5,080 bases of DNA from Burkholderiales bacterium (lineage in GTDB: Bacteria > Pseudomonadota > Gammaproteobacteria > Burkholderiales > Burkholderiaceae_C): the NCBI GenBank assembly GCA_006227785.1, contig SBFU01000441.1:1-5080 (forward strand). Reading direction: 5' to 3'. Each line of letters begins with the position of its first letter. Position 1 is the stretch's first letter. The notes beneath the pieces are model-generated. The model was given only the letters and a program-made list of their open reading frames with translations. It was not told the DNA's origin and made no database searches. Below are positions 1 through 5,080 of the stretch, piece after piece. The translations under genes and the position numbers were made by a program.

Positions 1-102
1 CGGGGAACAGACGTGTCAGACCAACCGCCCGGCTGACTGGGCATGCCCCCCCGATTTTACCGACCGATGGGGTTTTCACCAAGGGCTCCCAGGGTGGGCA
101 AA

Positions 103-116
103 CCGCAGAAATGCGG
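103..116 (-). terminator. Weak candidate Rho-independent terminator after the RNA methyltransferase gene
   Basis: Read on the minus strand, about 36 nt past the methyltransferase stop codon, a 5-bp stem (CCGCA/TGCGG) with loop TTTC is followed directly by TTTG. The stem could lengthen slightly through G-U pairs with the flanking Gs and Us. The T-run is short and interrupted, so termination may be weak or Rho-dependent. A second small inverted repeat, CCCC/GGGG, lies nearer the stop at 126-139. The rest of 1-152 shows no gene I can support on either strand. The gene downstream of the methyltransferase, if any, lies outside the window. Confidence 0.3.
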
Positions 117-152
117 CCTTCAGCACCCCAGATCAGGGGCTTGGGTGTCAGA

Positions 153-1421
153 TCAAGGCTTCTTGCGCCAGATCGCGGCAAAAAAGCCGTCGGTGGCATG
201 GCGATGCGGCCACAGGCGCAGGAAGCGGCCGCCTTCGCCCGACACCAGGGTTTCAGCTTGACCGACCTGCGCAGCCGCCAGGAGATCCTGCGCCGCCAGC
301 ACCTCGAAGTCGGCATGCTCCCGATCGAACGCTTCGGCCACGGCTTCGTTTTCCTGCCGCAGCAGGCTGCAGGTGGCAAAGACCAGCCGTCCGCCGGGCT
401 TGACCAGGCGCGCGGCACTGGCCAGGATGCGCTGCTGGAGATCGGCCTGTACCGCCACCGTCTCGGGCGTCTGGCGCCACTTCAGGTCCGGGCTGCGCCG
501 CAGGGTGCCCAGGCCGGAACAGGGCGCATCGACCAGCACCCGGTCGATCTTGCCGGCCAGGCGCTTGATGCGCTCATCCCGTTCATGGGCGATCGCCACC
601 GGGTGCACATTGGACAGGCCACTGCGGGCCAGCCGGGGCTTGATGGCGTCGAGCCGGTGGGCCGAGGTGTCGAAGGCGTAGAGCCGGCCGCTGTTGCGCA
701 TGGCCGCGCCGATCGCCAGTGTCTTGCCGCCGGCACCGGCACAGAAATCGACCACCATTTCACCGCGCTTGGCGTCCAGCAGCAGCGCCAGCAGCTGAGA
801 GCCTTCGTCCTGGACCTCGACCTCGCCGGCGACAAAGGCCGGTACCTTGGCCAGCGATGGCTTGCCCTGCAGGCGGATGCCCAGCGGCGAGTGCGGTGTC
901 GGCTCGACCTGCAGACCGGCGCCGCGCAGCTGGGTCAGCAGTGGTTCGCGCTTGGCTTTCAGGATGTTGACCCGCAGGTCCAGGGGCGCCGGCTGCCTGA
1001 GGCTGTCGGCCAGGGCGTCGAACTCGTCTCCCACCTGCTCGCGCAGGGCCTGGGCCAGCCACTCGGGCAGGTTGTGGCGGTGCGGGGCCAGCAGGTCCGC
1101 ATCGGACACCCTGGCACAGGCATCCAGCCAGGTTTTTTCGGACTCGCTCAAGGCACTCTTGAGAAAGTCGCGGTCGCCGGGGAAACCCAAGATGGCCAGC
1201 CGGCGCCATTTCGAACCGCTGCCCGAGCGCGCGAGCCACTCGAGACGCAGGCGTTCGCGCAACACGGCATACACGGTATCGGACAGAGTGGCCCGCTCAC
1301 GCGGACCCAGGGACTTGTTCTCGCGGAAATGCCGCGCCACGACCGCGTCGGCCGGATGGTCGAACCTGAAGACTTTTTCGATGAGGCTGGCCGATTCGTC
1401 CAGCAGGGCTTTGGGATGCAT
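153..1421 (-). CDS. RsmB/NOP-family SAM-dependent RNA cytosine-C5 methyltransferase
   Basis: This 422-residue cytoplasmic enzyme is predicted to transfer a methyl group from S-adenosylmethionine to C5 of a cytosine in RNA, probably 16S rRNA. The N-terminal part (about 1-135, with the FDHPADAVVARHFRE stretch near 20-34) matches the region of the NusB-like helical domain of RsmB proteins. It is followed by the VQDEGSQL linker motif (203-210). SAM-binding motif I is VDFCAGAGGKT (224-234). Motif IV is DAPCSGLG with C301, and motif VI is ATCS with C351. These are the two cysteines used by m5C methyltransferases, so the enzyme looks intact. The ATG at 1421 is chosen because a GGGAG Shine-Dalgarno lies 9 nt upstream and homology starts there. 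An in-frame extension to 1505 would run into prfC and adds unfamiliar sequence. The length fits RsmB of E. coli (429 aa). Burkholderiales commonly carry a second RsmB paralogue, so I give no symbol. The rRNA position modified cannot be read from sequence. Confidence 0.93.
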   Translation of the reverse strand: MHPKALLDESASLIEKVFRFDHPADAVVARHFRENKSLGPRERATLSDTVYAVLRERLRLEWLARSGSGSKWRRLAILGFPGDRDFLKSALSESEKTWLDACARVSDADLLAPHRHNLPEWLAQALREQVGDEFDALADSLRQPAPLDLRVNILKAKREPLLTQLRGAGLQVEPTPHSPLGIRLQGKPSLAKVPAFVAGEVEVQDEGSQLLALLLDAKRGEMVVDFCAGAGGKTLAIGAAMRNSGRLYAFDTSAHRLDAIKPRLARSGLSNVHPVAIAHERDERIKRLAGKIDRVLVDAPCSGLGTLRRSPDLKWRQTPETVAVQADLQQRILASAARLVKPGGRLVFATCSLLRQENEAVAEAFDREHADFEVLAAQDLLAAAQVGQAETLVSGEGGRFLRLWPHRHATDGFFAAIWRKKP

Positions 1422-1430
1422 GTCGGTATT

Positions 1431-1435
1431 CTCCC
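1431..1435 (-). promoter_or_regulatory. Shine-Dalgarno of the RNA methyltransferase gene
   Basis: GGGAG on the minus strand, 9 nt before the ATG at 1421. It decides this start over the longer in-frame options at 1466 and 1505. It directly abuts the palindrome at 1436-1454. Confidence 0.7.
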
Positions 1436-1454
1436 ACCGGCGATAATTGCCGGT
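1436..1454. promoter_or_regulatory. Near-perfect 19-bp palindrome in the divergent promoter region
   Basis: ACCGGCGATAATTGCCGGT pairs at 8 of 9 positions around the central A at 1445; only 1442/1448 mismatches. It lies exactly between the Shine-Dalgarno of the methyltransferase gene on one side and the ATG of prfC on the other. Its AT-rich centre contains GATAAT (1442-1447, five of six matches to the sigma70 -10 box) on the plus strand and AATTAT (four of six) on the minus strand. I see no good -35 box in either direction. It could be a shared divergent promoter core, a repressor site, or a hairpin in either leader. The repeat is seen directly; its role is inference. Confidence 0.45.
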
Positions 1455-1455
1455 T

Positions 1456-3075
1456 ATGTCCGACATCGCCCAACAGGTGCATCGACGCCGCACCTTTGCC
1501 ATCATCTCTCACCCCGACGCGGGCAAGACCACCCTGACCGAGAAGCTGCTGCTGTTCTCGGGTGCCATCAACATCGCCGGTTCGGTCAAGGCGCGCAAGG
1601 CGGCGCGCCACGCCACCTCGGACTGGATGGAGATCGAGAAGCAGCGCGGCATTTCCGTGGCCTCCTCGGTGATGCAGATGGAATACCGCGACTGCGTCAT
1701 CAATCTGCTGGACACCCCGGGCCACCAGGATTTCTCGGAAGACACCTACCGCGTGCTCACCGCCGTCGATGCGGCGCTCATGGTGATCGACGCCGGCAAC
1801 GGCGTGGAACCCCAGACACGGCGACTGCTGCAGGTCTGCCGGGCGCGCAACACCCCCATCCTGACCTTCGTCAACAAGATGGACCGTGAGGTGAAAGCCC
1901 CGCTGGACCTGATGGACGAGATCGAGCGTGAGCTGGGCATGACGGTGGTGCCCTTCACCTGGCCGGTGGGCATGGGCAAGACCTTTCGCGGCGTGTACGA
2001 CCGCCGCGAAGACCAGATGCGCGTGTTTGCCGCCGGAGAAGACCGCCGCGGCGGCGACGAAGAGGTACTGGCGGGCCTGGACAATGCCGAGAGCGAAAAG
2101 CGCTTCGGCATGGAATGGACCCAGGCCAAGGATGAGCTGGAATTGGTCGAAGGTGCTTCGCCGGCCTTCGACAAGGAGGCCTTCCTGGCCGGCCAGCAGA
2201 CCCCCATGCTGTTCGGTTCGGCCGTCAACAATTTCGGTGTGCGCGAGGTGCTGGACGCCCTGGTCGACCTGGCACCCTCACCCGGCGACCGACCGTCGAT
2301 CCAGCGTGTGGTGCATCCGGAAGAACCCAAGTTCACCGGCGTCGTGTTCAAGATCCAGGCCAACATGGACCCGGCCCACCGCGACCGGATTGCGTTTGTC
2401 CGCGTCGCCAGTGGCCATTTCGAGCGGGGCATGCGCCTGAAAGTGGTTCGCAGCGGCAAGGAGCTGCGACCCAACACGGTGGTGAGCTTTCTGTCACAGC
2501 GGCGCGAACTGTTGGACGAAGCCTTTGCCGGCGACATCATCGGCATTCCCAACCACGGGGTGCTGCAGCTGGGCGATACGCTGACCGAGGGCGAAAGCCT
2601 GCAGTTCACCGGCCTGCCCTTCTTCGCGCCCGAAATCATCCGCAGCGTCGAGGTGGCCGACCCGCTCAAGACCAAGCAGTTGCGCGCCGGCCTGACACAA
2701 CTCGGCGAGGAAGGCGCGATTCAGGTGTTCCGTCCCGTGGCTGGCACGGTGCTGCTGCTGGGCGCCGTCGGCCAGCTGCAGTTCGAGGTGGTGCAGCACC
2801 GCCTGCAGGCCGAGTACGGCGTCAAGGCCCGCATCATGCCCAGCAACTACCATGTGGCGCGCTGGGTGACCTGTGCCCCCGAGGAGGGTGGCGAGCAGGA
2901 GCTCAAGCGTTTCATTGACGCCAATGCCCACCGTGTCGCGATGGACGCCGTCGATGCGCCGACCATCCTGCTGGACCACGCTGCGACCCTGCGCGCCGTG
3001 GAAGCCAACTGGCCCAAGATCCGCTTCCACTCAATGCGCGAGCACGCGGGACTCGTGTTCCACAAGGGCGTCTGA
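1456..3075 (+). CDS. prfC: Peptide chain release factor 3 (RF3), GTPase
   Basis: RF3 is a translational GTPase that helps remove RF1/RF2 from the ribosome after peptide release and contributes to post-peptidyl-transfer quality control. The 539-residue protein aligns along its length with E. coli RF3 (529 aa). Motifs visible are the P-loop SHPDAGKTT (18-26), the switch I region QRGISVASSVM (63-73), DTPGH (86-90), NKMD (140-143) and the G5-like GSAVNNFG near 254. The EF-Tu-like domain II follows (KFTGVVFKIQANMDPAHRDR near 295-315), then the C-terminal domain with EEGAIQVFRP and GAVGQLQFEVVQHRL. Nothing is truncated. I chose the ATG at 1456, giving nine residues before the conserved RRTFAII stretch. 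An in-frame TTG three codons earlier is less likely. No clear Shine-Dalgarno precedes the ATG, and the palindrome ends 1 nt before it. The gene is transcribed away from the methyltransferase and probably together with the membrane protein gene 16 bp downstream. Confidence 0.97.
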   Translation: MSDIAQQVHRRRTFAIISHPDAGKTTLTEKLLLFSGAINIAGSVKARKAARHATSDWMEIEKQRGISVASSVMQMEYRDCVINLLDTPGHQDFSEDTYRVLTAVDAALMVIDAGNGVEPQTRRLLQVCRARNTPILTFVNKMDREVKAPLDLMDEIERELGMTVVPFTWPVGMGKTFRGVYDRREDQMRVFAAGEDRRGGDEEVLAGLDNAESEKRFGMEWTQAKDELELVEGASPAFDKEAFLAGQQTPMLFGSAVNNFGVREVLDALVDLAPSPGDRPSIQRVVHPEEPKFTGVVFKIQANMDPAHRDRIAFVRVASGHFERGMRLKVVRSGKELRPNTVVSFLSQRRELLDEAFAGDIIGIPNHGVLQLGDTLTEGESLQFTGLPFFAPEIIRSVEVADPLKTKQLRAGLTQLGEEGAIQVFRPVAGTVLLLGAVGQLQFEVVQHRLQAEYGVKARIMPSNYHVARWVTCAPEEGGEQELKRFIDANAHRVAMDAVDAPTILLDHAATLRAVEANWPKIRFHSMREHAGLVFHKGV

Positions 3076-3091
3076 CCCACACCGCCGAACC

Positions 3092-3682
3092 ATGAAGCTC
3101 TTTGCCCCACTGTACGAACGCGCCATGCAATGGGCGCGCCACCGCCATGCGCCCTGGTACCTCGGTGGACTGAGTTTTGCCGAGTCGTCGTTTTTCCCGA
3201 TTCCGCCCGACGTGATGCTGGCCCCCATGTGTCTGGCCCGCCCTGATCGCGCCTGGCGCTTCGCCTGGATCACCACCATCACCTCGGTGCTGGGGGGGGT
3301 GGCTGGCTATTTCATCGGGCTGTATGCCTTCGGGATGATCGAGCCCTGGCTGCAGGAACAGCCGCGCTACTGGGCCGGCTACCAACAGGCGATCGAATGG
3401 TTTGGCCAGTGGGGTTTGCTGGCGGTGTTCATCGCCGGTTTCTCGCCCATTCCCTACAAGGTGTTCACCATTGCCGCCGGCGTTCTGTCGATGGCGCTGC
3501 TGCCTTTTGTGGCCGCGTCGGTGGTCGGGCGCGGTGCCCGGTTTTTCCTGGTGGCCGGCCTGATGCGGTGGGGAGGGGCCCGCATGGAAGCCGAGCTGCA
3601 CAAGCACATCGATCGCCTGGGCTGGGCCACCGTGGCGCTGGTGGCGGTCGGTGGCGCAGCCTACCTCCTGCTCAAGGGTTGA
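3092..3682 (+). CDS. YqaA-type DedA/VTT-domain inner-membrane protein
   Basis: This 196-residue polytopic membrane protein resembles the YqaA branch of the DedA/VTT family. DedA proteins are linked to membrane homeostasis and, in some members, lipid-carrier flipping; the substrate here is unknown. Hallmarks are [19 protein letters not shown] (28-46, with an acidic E31 and the PIPP turn), a glycine-rich helix near 59-83 with [28 protein letters not shown] (113-131), a further hydrophobic stretch near 132-158 containing GRGARF, and a C-terminal helix near 176-194. Tandem FxPIP motifs are typical of the re-entrant loops of this fold. There is no cleavable signal peptide. The start at 3092 lies 16 bp after the prfC stop and has no obvious Shine-Dalgarno, so translational coupling to prfC is plausible. 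Codons 67-70 lie in a run of eight Gs (3292-3299). The last 11 bp overlap the end of purN on the other strand. Confidence 0.85.
   Translation: MKLFAPLYERAMQWARHRHAPWYLGGLSFAESSFFPIPPDVMLAPMCLARPDRAWRFAWITTITSVLGGVAGYFIGLYAFGMIEPWLQEQPRYWAGYQQAIEWFGQWGLLAVFIAGFSPIPYKVFTIAAGVLSMALLPFVAASVVGRGARFFLVAGLMRWGGARMEAELHKHIDRLGWATVALVAVGGAAYLLLKG
3292..3299 (+). repeat. G8 homopolymer tract inside the yqaA-like gene
   Basis: Eight consecutive Gs flanked by T cover codons 67-70 (Leu-Gly-Gly-Val) of the membrane protein. Losing one G would bring a stop at 3336-3338, about a dozen codons on. Gaining one G would move translation to a frame that stays open to a stop at 3721-3723. Such tracts are prone to slippage in replication and to sequencing error. 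Confidence 0.95.
3672..3682. other. 11-bp tail-to-tail overlap of the yqaA-like gene and purN
   Basis: The yqaA-like gene ends with TGA at 3680-3682. purN ends on the minus strand with TGA read from 3674 to 3672. The two stops therefore lie inside each other's final codons and leave no room for an intergenic terminator. Transcripts from both sides must end inside the opposing gene or be stopped by Rho or by collision. Confidence 0.9.
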
Positions 3683-4271
3683 GCGCCGGGCGGGCCAGCA
3701 GCCGTTCGATCGCCCTGGGATAGACCAGGTGCTCCTGGCTGAGCACGCGCTCGGCCAGCGACGCGGGTGTGTCCCCCGGCAGCACCGGGACCACCGCCTG
3801 CTCCAGGTATTCGCCGTGGTCCAGTTCGGCCGTGACCCGGTGCACGGTGCACCCGGCGAAACGGCAGCCTGCCTCGATGGCGCGCTGATGCGTTTGCAGC
3901 CCGGGAAACGCCGGCAGCAGACTGGGGTGGATGTTGACCAGACGGCCTTCGTAATGGCGGACAAACCCCGGCGTGAGGATGCGCATGAAGCCGGCCAGCA
4001 CCACGAGGGTCGGCCGATGGCGGTCGATCTCGGCCATCAGCGCCGCATCGAAAGCCTCGCGCCCATCGAAAGCGGTGTGGTCGACGACCTGGGTGGCGAT
4101 GCCGCGCTCACGTGCGAGGGACAGGCCCCCGGCTGCCGGGCGGTTGCTGATGACAGCCGCCACGCGCGCGCCATGACGGCGCTCCCATTGCCCACCACGG
4201 GCTGCGTCGGCGATCGCGGCCATGTTCGAGCCGCTGCCGGAAATCAGGATGACAATGTTCTTTTCGGTCAC
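3672..4271 (-). CDS. purN: Phosphoribosylglycinamide formyltransferase (GAR transformylase)
   Basis: PurN uses 10-formyltetrahydrofolate to formylate glycinamide ribonucleotide, the third step of purine synthesis, in the cytoplasm. The 199-residue protein matches E. coli PurN (212 aa) throughout: phosphate-binding loop SGSGSNM (11-17), SNRPAAGGL (42-50), [10 protein letters not shown] (92-101), [16 protein letters not shown] (113-128) and the [10 protein letters not shown] tail (179-188). The catalytic triad is present as N113, H115 and D151. Unusually, the D-x-G-P turn after the catalytic aspartate reads DHGE (151-154), with Glu where Pro is usual. The start is GTG at 4271, giving [12 protein letters not shown], which suits the family. 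Another in-frame GTG at 4295 would add eight unfamiliar residues and overlap yceH. Only a weak AGG precedes the chosen start, at close spacing. The gene is divergent from yceH across 15 bp and convergent with the yqaA-like gene, overlapping it by 11 bp. Confidence 0.96.
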   Translation of the reverse strand: MTEKNIVILISGSGSNMAAIADAARGGQWERRHGARVAAVISNRPAAGGLSLARERGIATQVVDHTAFDGREAFDAALMAEIDRHRPTLVVLAGFMRILTPGFVRHYEGRLVNIHPSLLPAFPGLQTHQRAIEAGCRFAGCTVHRVTAELDHGEYLEQAVVPVLPGDTPASLAERVLSQEHLVYPRAIERLLARPALNP

Positions 4272-4286
4272 AACCTGCCAAGTGTA

Positions 4287-4934
4287 ATGAACCACGACTT
4301 TCGACAGCGCCCTCTGAATGCGGCACAGGCACGTATCCTGGCGACGCTGATGGAGAAGGCGCGCACCGTTCCCGACAGCTATCCCCTCACCCTCAACAGC
4401 CTGCAACTCGGCTGCAACCAGAAATCCAGCCGCGACCCGGTGATGAACCTGGGCGAAGCCGACATTGGCCAGGCCATCGATGCGCTGAGAGAGTGCAGCC
4501 TGGTGATCGAGTCCAGCGGCTCTCGGGTCACGCGCTACGAACACAACTTCCAGCGGGCCGTCGGTGTGCCCGAGCAATCGGCCGTGCTGCTGGGCCTGCT
4601 GATGCTGCGCGGACCCCAGACAGCGGGCGAATTGCGCATCAATGCGGATCGCTGGTACAAATTCCTGGACATTGCCTCGGTCGAGGCCTTTCTGGAGGAA
4701 CTGGCCGATCGCGGCGACGAGAAGGGCGGGCCTTTGGTGGTGCTGCTGCCCAAGGCACCGGGTGCCCGGGAGGCGCGCTGGGCCCATTTGCTGTGCGGCG
4801 CCGTCGACCTGCCAGAGCCCGGCGTCGCCCGGCAAGACAACCTGATGACCGAGACCGGGCTGGCCGAGCGGGTGGCGCAACTGGAAGCGCGGGTGGAACA
4901 GTTGGAGAAAGTGCTCAGGGAACTGGGAGCCTGA
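4287..4934 (+). CDS. yceH: YceH/DUF480 (UPF0502) winged-helix protein of unknown function
   Basis: This 215-residue soluble protein has the same length as E. coli YceH and shares its signature blocks: [15 protein letters not shown] (10-24), [12 protein letters not shown] (44-55), VTRYEHNF (81-88), [13 protein letters not shown] (105-117) and ARWAHLLCG (163-171). DUF480 folds as two winged-helix domains, which suggests nucleic-acid or protein binding, but no function is established for the family. The C-terminus (about 191-213) has hydrophobic residues at coiled-coil spacing ([19 protein letters not shown]), a likely dimerisation segment. The ATG at 4287 matches the family N-terminus. The reading frame stays open upstream across the antisense of purN, but that sequence resembles nothing and is not counted. 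No Shine-Dalgarno is seen. The divergent start of purN is only 15 bp away, so the promoter should lie within the 5' end of purN. Confidence 0.92.
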   Translation: MNHDFRQRPLNAAQARILATLMEKARTVPDSYPLTLNSLQLGCNQKSSRDPVMNLGEADIGQAIDALRECSLVIESSGSRVTRYEHNFQRAVGVPEQSAVLLGLLMLRGPQTAGELRINADRWYKFLDIASVEAFLEELADRGDEKGGPLVVLLPKAPGAREARWAHLLCGAVDLPEPGVARQDNLMTETGLAERVAQLEARVEQLEKVLRELGA

Positions 4935-4973
4935 GCGCTTTGTCGGGTTTGTCGCCGTGCGGACAGCACGAAA

Positions 4974-4989
4974 TCGAACGGTCGTGCGA
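4974..4989. promoter_or_regulatory. Candidate 16-bp palindromic operator upstream of the acyl-CoA dehydrogenase-like gene
   Basis: TCGAACGGTCGTGCGA pairs at six of seven positions around a GT centre (mismatch 4977/4986). It lies 65 bp before the ATG at 5055. The size and the CGxACG/CGTxCG style resemble sites of TetR-family repressors, which often control fatty-acid and acyl-CoA genes. No regulator gene is visible in the window, so the assignment is inference. In RNA, GCACGA (4966-4971) could pair either with CGTGC at 4956-4960 or with TCGTGC at 4982-4987. Confidence 0.35.
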
Positions 4990-5010
4990 AACTGACCGGG
5001 ATAGGTAGCC

Positions 5011-5027
5011 GGCCTGCTGCGCAGGCC
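5011..5027. other. GC-rich hairpin in the 4935-5054 intergenic region
   Basis: GGCCTGC and GCAGGCC form a perfect 7-bp inverted repeat around TGC. No T-run follows on the plus strand, so it is a poor intrinsic terminator for yceH. It lies 17 nt before the Shine-Dalgarno of the next gene and may be a leader hairpin. The rest of this 120-bp region holds a short direct repeat, TTTGTCG at 4939-4945 and again at 4948-4954, and no gene. Confidence 0.5.
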
Positions 5028-5044
5028 TGTCGATGAGCACATAC

Positions 5045-5048
5045 GGAG
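5045..5048 (+). promoter_or_regulatory. Shine-Dalgarno of the gene starting at 5055
   Basis: GGAG lies 6 nt before the ATG, in good position. It supports a real gene start despite only eight full codons being visible. Confidence 0.7.
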
Positions 5049-5054
5049 ACACGC

Positions 5055-5080
5055 ATGGATCTGGCATTCACGCCCGAAGA
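5055..5080 (+). CDS. Start of a probable acyl-CoA dehydrogenase (cut by window end)
   Basis: Only eight full codons are visible, reading MDLAFTPE, with a further GA at the edge. A start of this form (M-D-L-x-F-T-x-E) is typical of acyl-CoA dehydrogenases, which are FAD enzymes that oxidise acyl-CoA thioesters to enoyl-CoA in fatty- or branched-acid catabolism. No catalytic residue or FAD motif can be checked here. The GGAG Shine-Dalgarno at 5045-5048 and the gene-free leader with inverted repeats support a true start with its own control, separate from yceH. The call rests on a short N-terminal resemblance and could be wrong. Confidence 0.55.

Noticed and set aside
1..44. Minus-strand ATG at 44 with an open frame to the window edge (MPSQPGG...)
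   Set aside because: Only 14 codons are visible and no protein family is recognised. The G-run upstream is too close to the ATG to be a normal Shine-Dalgarno.
129..155. Imperfect direct repeat beginning CAGATCA at 129 and 149
   Set aside because: Two short copies only, partly within the methyltransferase stop codon. There are no target-site or array features, so chance is likely.
1447..1455. TTG start for prfC three codons upstream
   Set aside because: ATG at 1456 is the stronger start codon, fits the family N-terminus, and the TTG lies within the palindrome.
1422..1505. Longer N-terminus of the methyltransferase (ATG at 1505 or 1466)
   Set aside because: It would overlap prfC coding sequence, has no family resemblance, and the ATG at 1421 has a good GGGAG site.
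111..1889. A 592-codon open frame on the plus strand covering the antisense of the methyltransferase gene and running into prfC
   Set aside because: It is the antisense of a clearly recognised gene, then an out-of-frame reading of prfC. The product has low-complexity Arg/Gly/Gln-rich sequence with no motif. Long antisense frames are common at this GC content because TTA, CTA and TCA codons are rare.
1746..2675. A 309-codon open frame on the minus strand inside prfC
   Set aside because: The product is Ser/Arg-rich without domains, and the sense strand encodes conserved RF3 throughout.
2912..3964. A 350-codon open frame on the minus strand across the prfC end, the yqaA-like gene and part of purN
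   Set aside because: It crosses three recognised genes in other frames, and its composition is not that of a real protein.
3651..4286. Upstream in-frame extension of yceH by 212 codons
   Set aside because: The sequence is antisense to purN and resembles nothing. Family members begin at the ATG at 4287 and have the same length as this shorter form.
4272..5042. Upstream in-frame extension of purN by 257 codons
   Set aside because: It is antisense to yceH in matching codon register. PurN proteins start at the [12 protein letters not shown] position.

Overview
The window is GC-rich, compact bacterial chromosome. It holds five complete protein genes and the first codons of a sixth, with very little non-coding DNA. 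The protein sequences point to a betaproteobacterium, most likely a Burkholderiales member close to Comamonadaceae. The RsmB/NOP-type methyltransferase and PurN read like Burkholderiales versions of these families, but this is judged from memory of family sequences and not from a search.

Layout: (1) 1-152 is the gene-free 3' flank of the first gene and holds small inverted repeats. (2) 153-1421, minus strand, encodes an RsmB/NOP-family RNA m5C methyltransferase. (3) A 34-bp divergent gap (1422-1455) holds a near-perfect 19-bp palindrome. (4) 1456-3075, plus strand, is prfC (peptide chain release factor 3). It is followed 16 bp later by (5) 3092-3682, a YqaA-type small DedA/VTT-domain membrane protein, probably in the same transcript. 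(6) 3672-4271, minus strand, is purN (phosphoribosylglycinamide formyltransferase), which overlaps the end of the membrane protein gene tail-to-tail by 11 bp. (7) A 15-bp divergent gap separates purN from (8) 4287-4934, plus strand, a YceH/DUF480 protein. (9) A 120-bp leader (4935-5054) carries inverted repeats and a good Shine-Dalgarno, and precedes (10) the start of a gene at 5055 whose first residues look like an acyl-CoA dehydrogenase.

Functionally this is housekeeping DNA. It covers rRNA methylation and translation termination/recycling (methyltransferase and RF3, sharing one tiny divergent control region), a conserved inner-membrane protein, a step of purine synthesis, and a conserved winged-helix protein of unknown role. 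I see no mobile element, CRISPR array, toxin-antitoxin pair, phage gene, tRNA or rRNA, and no convincing sign of an undescribed multi-gene system. The points most worth a second look are the palindrome between the methyltransferase gene and prfC, the G8 tract inside the membrane protein gene, the altered D-x-G-P motif in PurN, and the palindromic leader before the acyl-CoA dehydrogenase-like gene.
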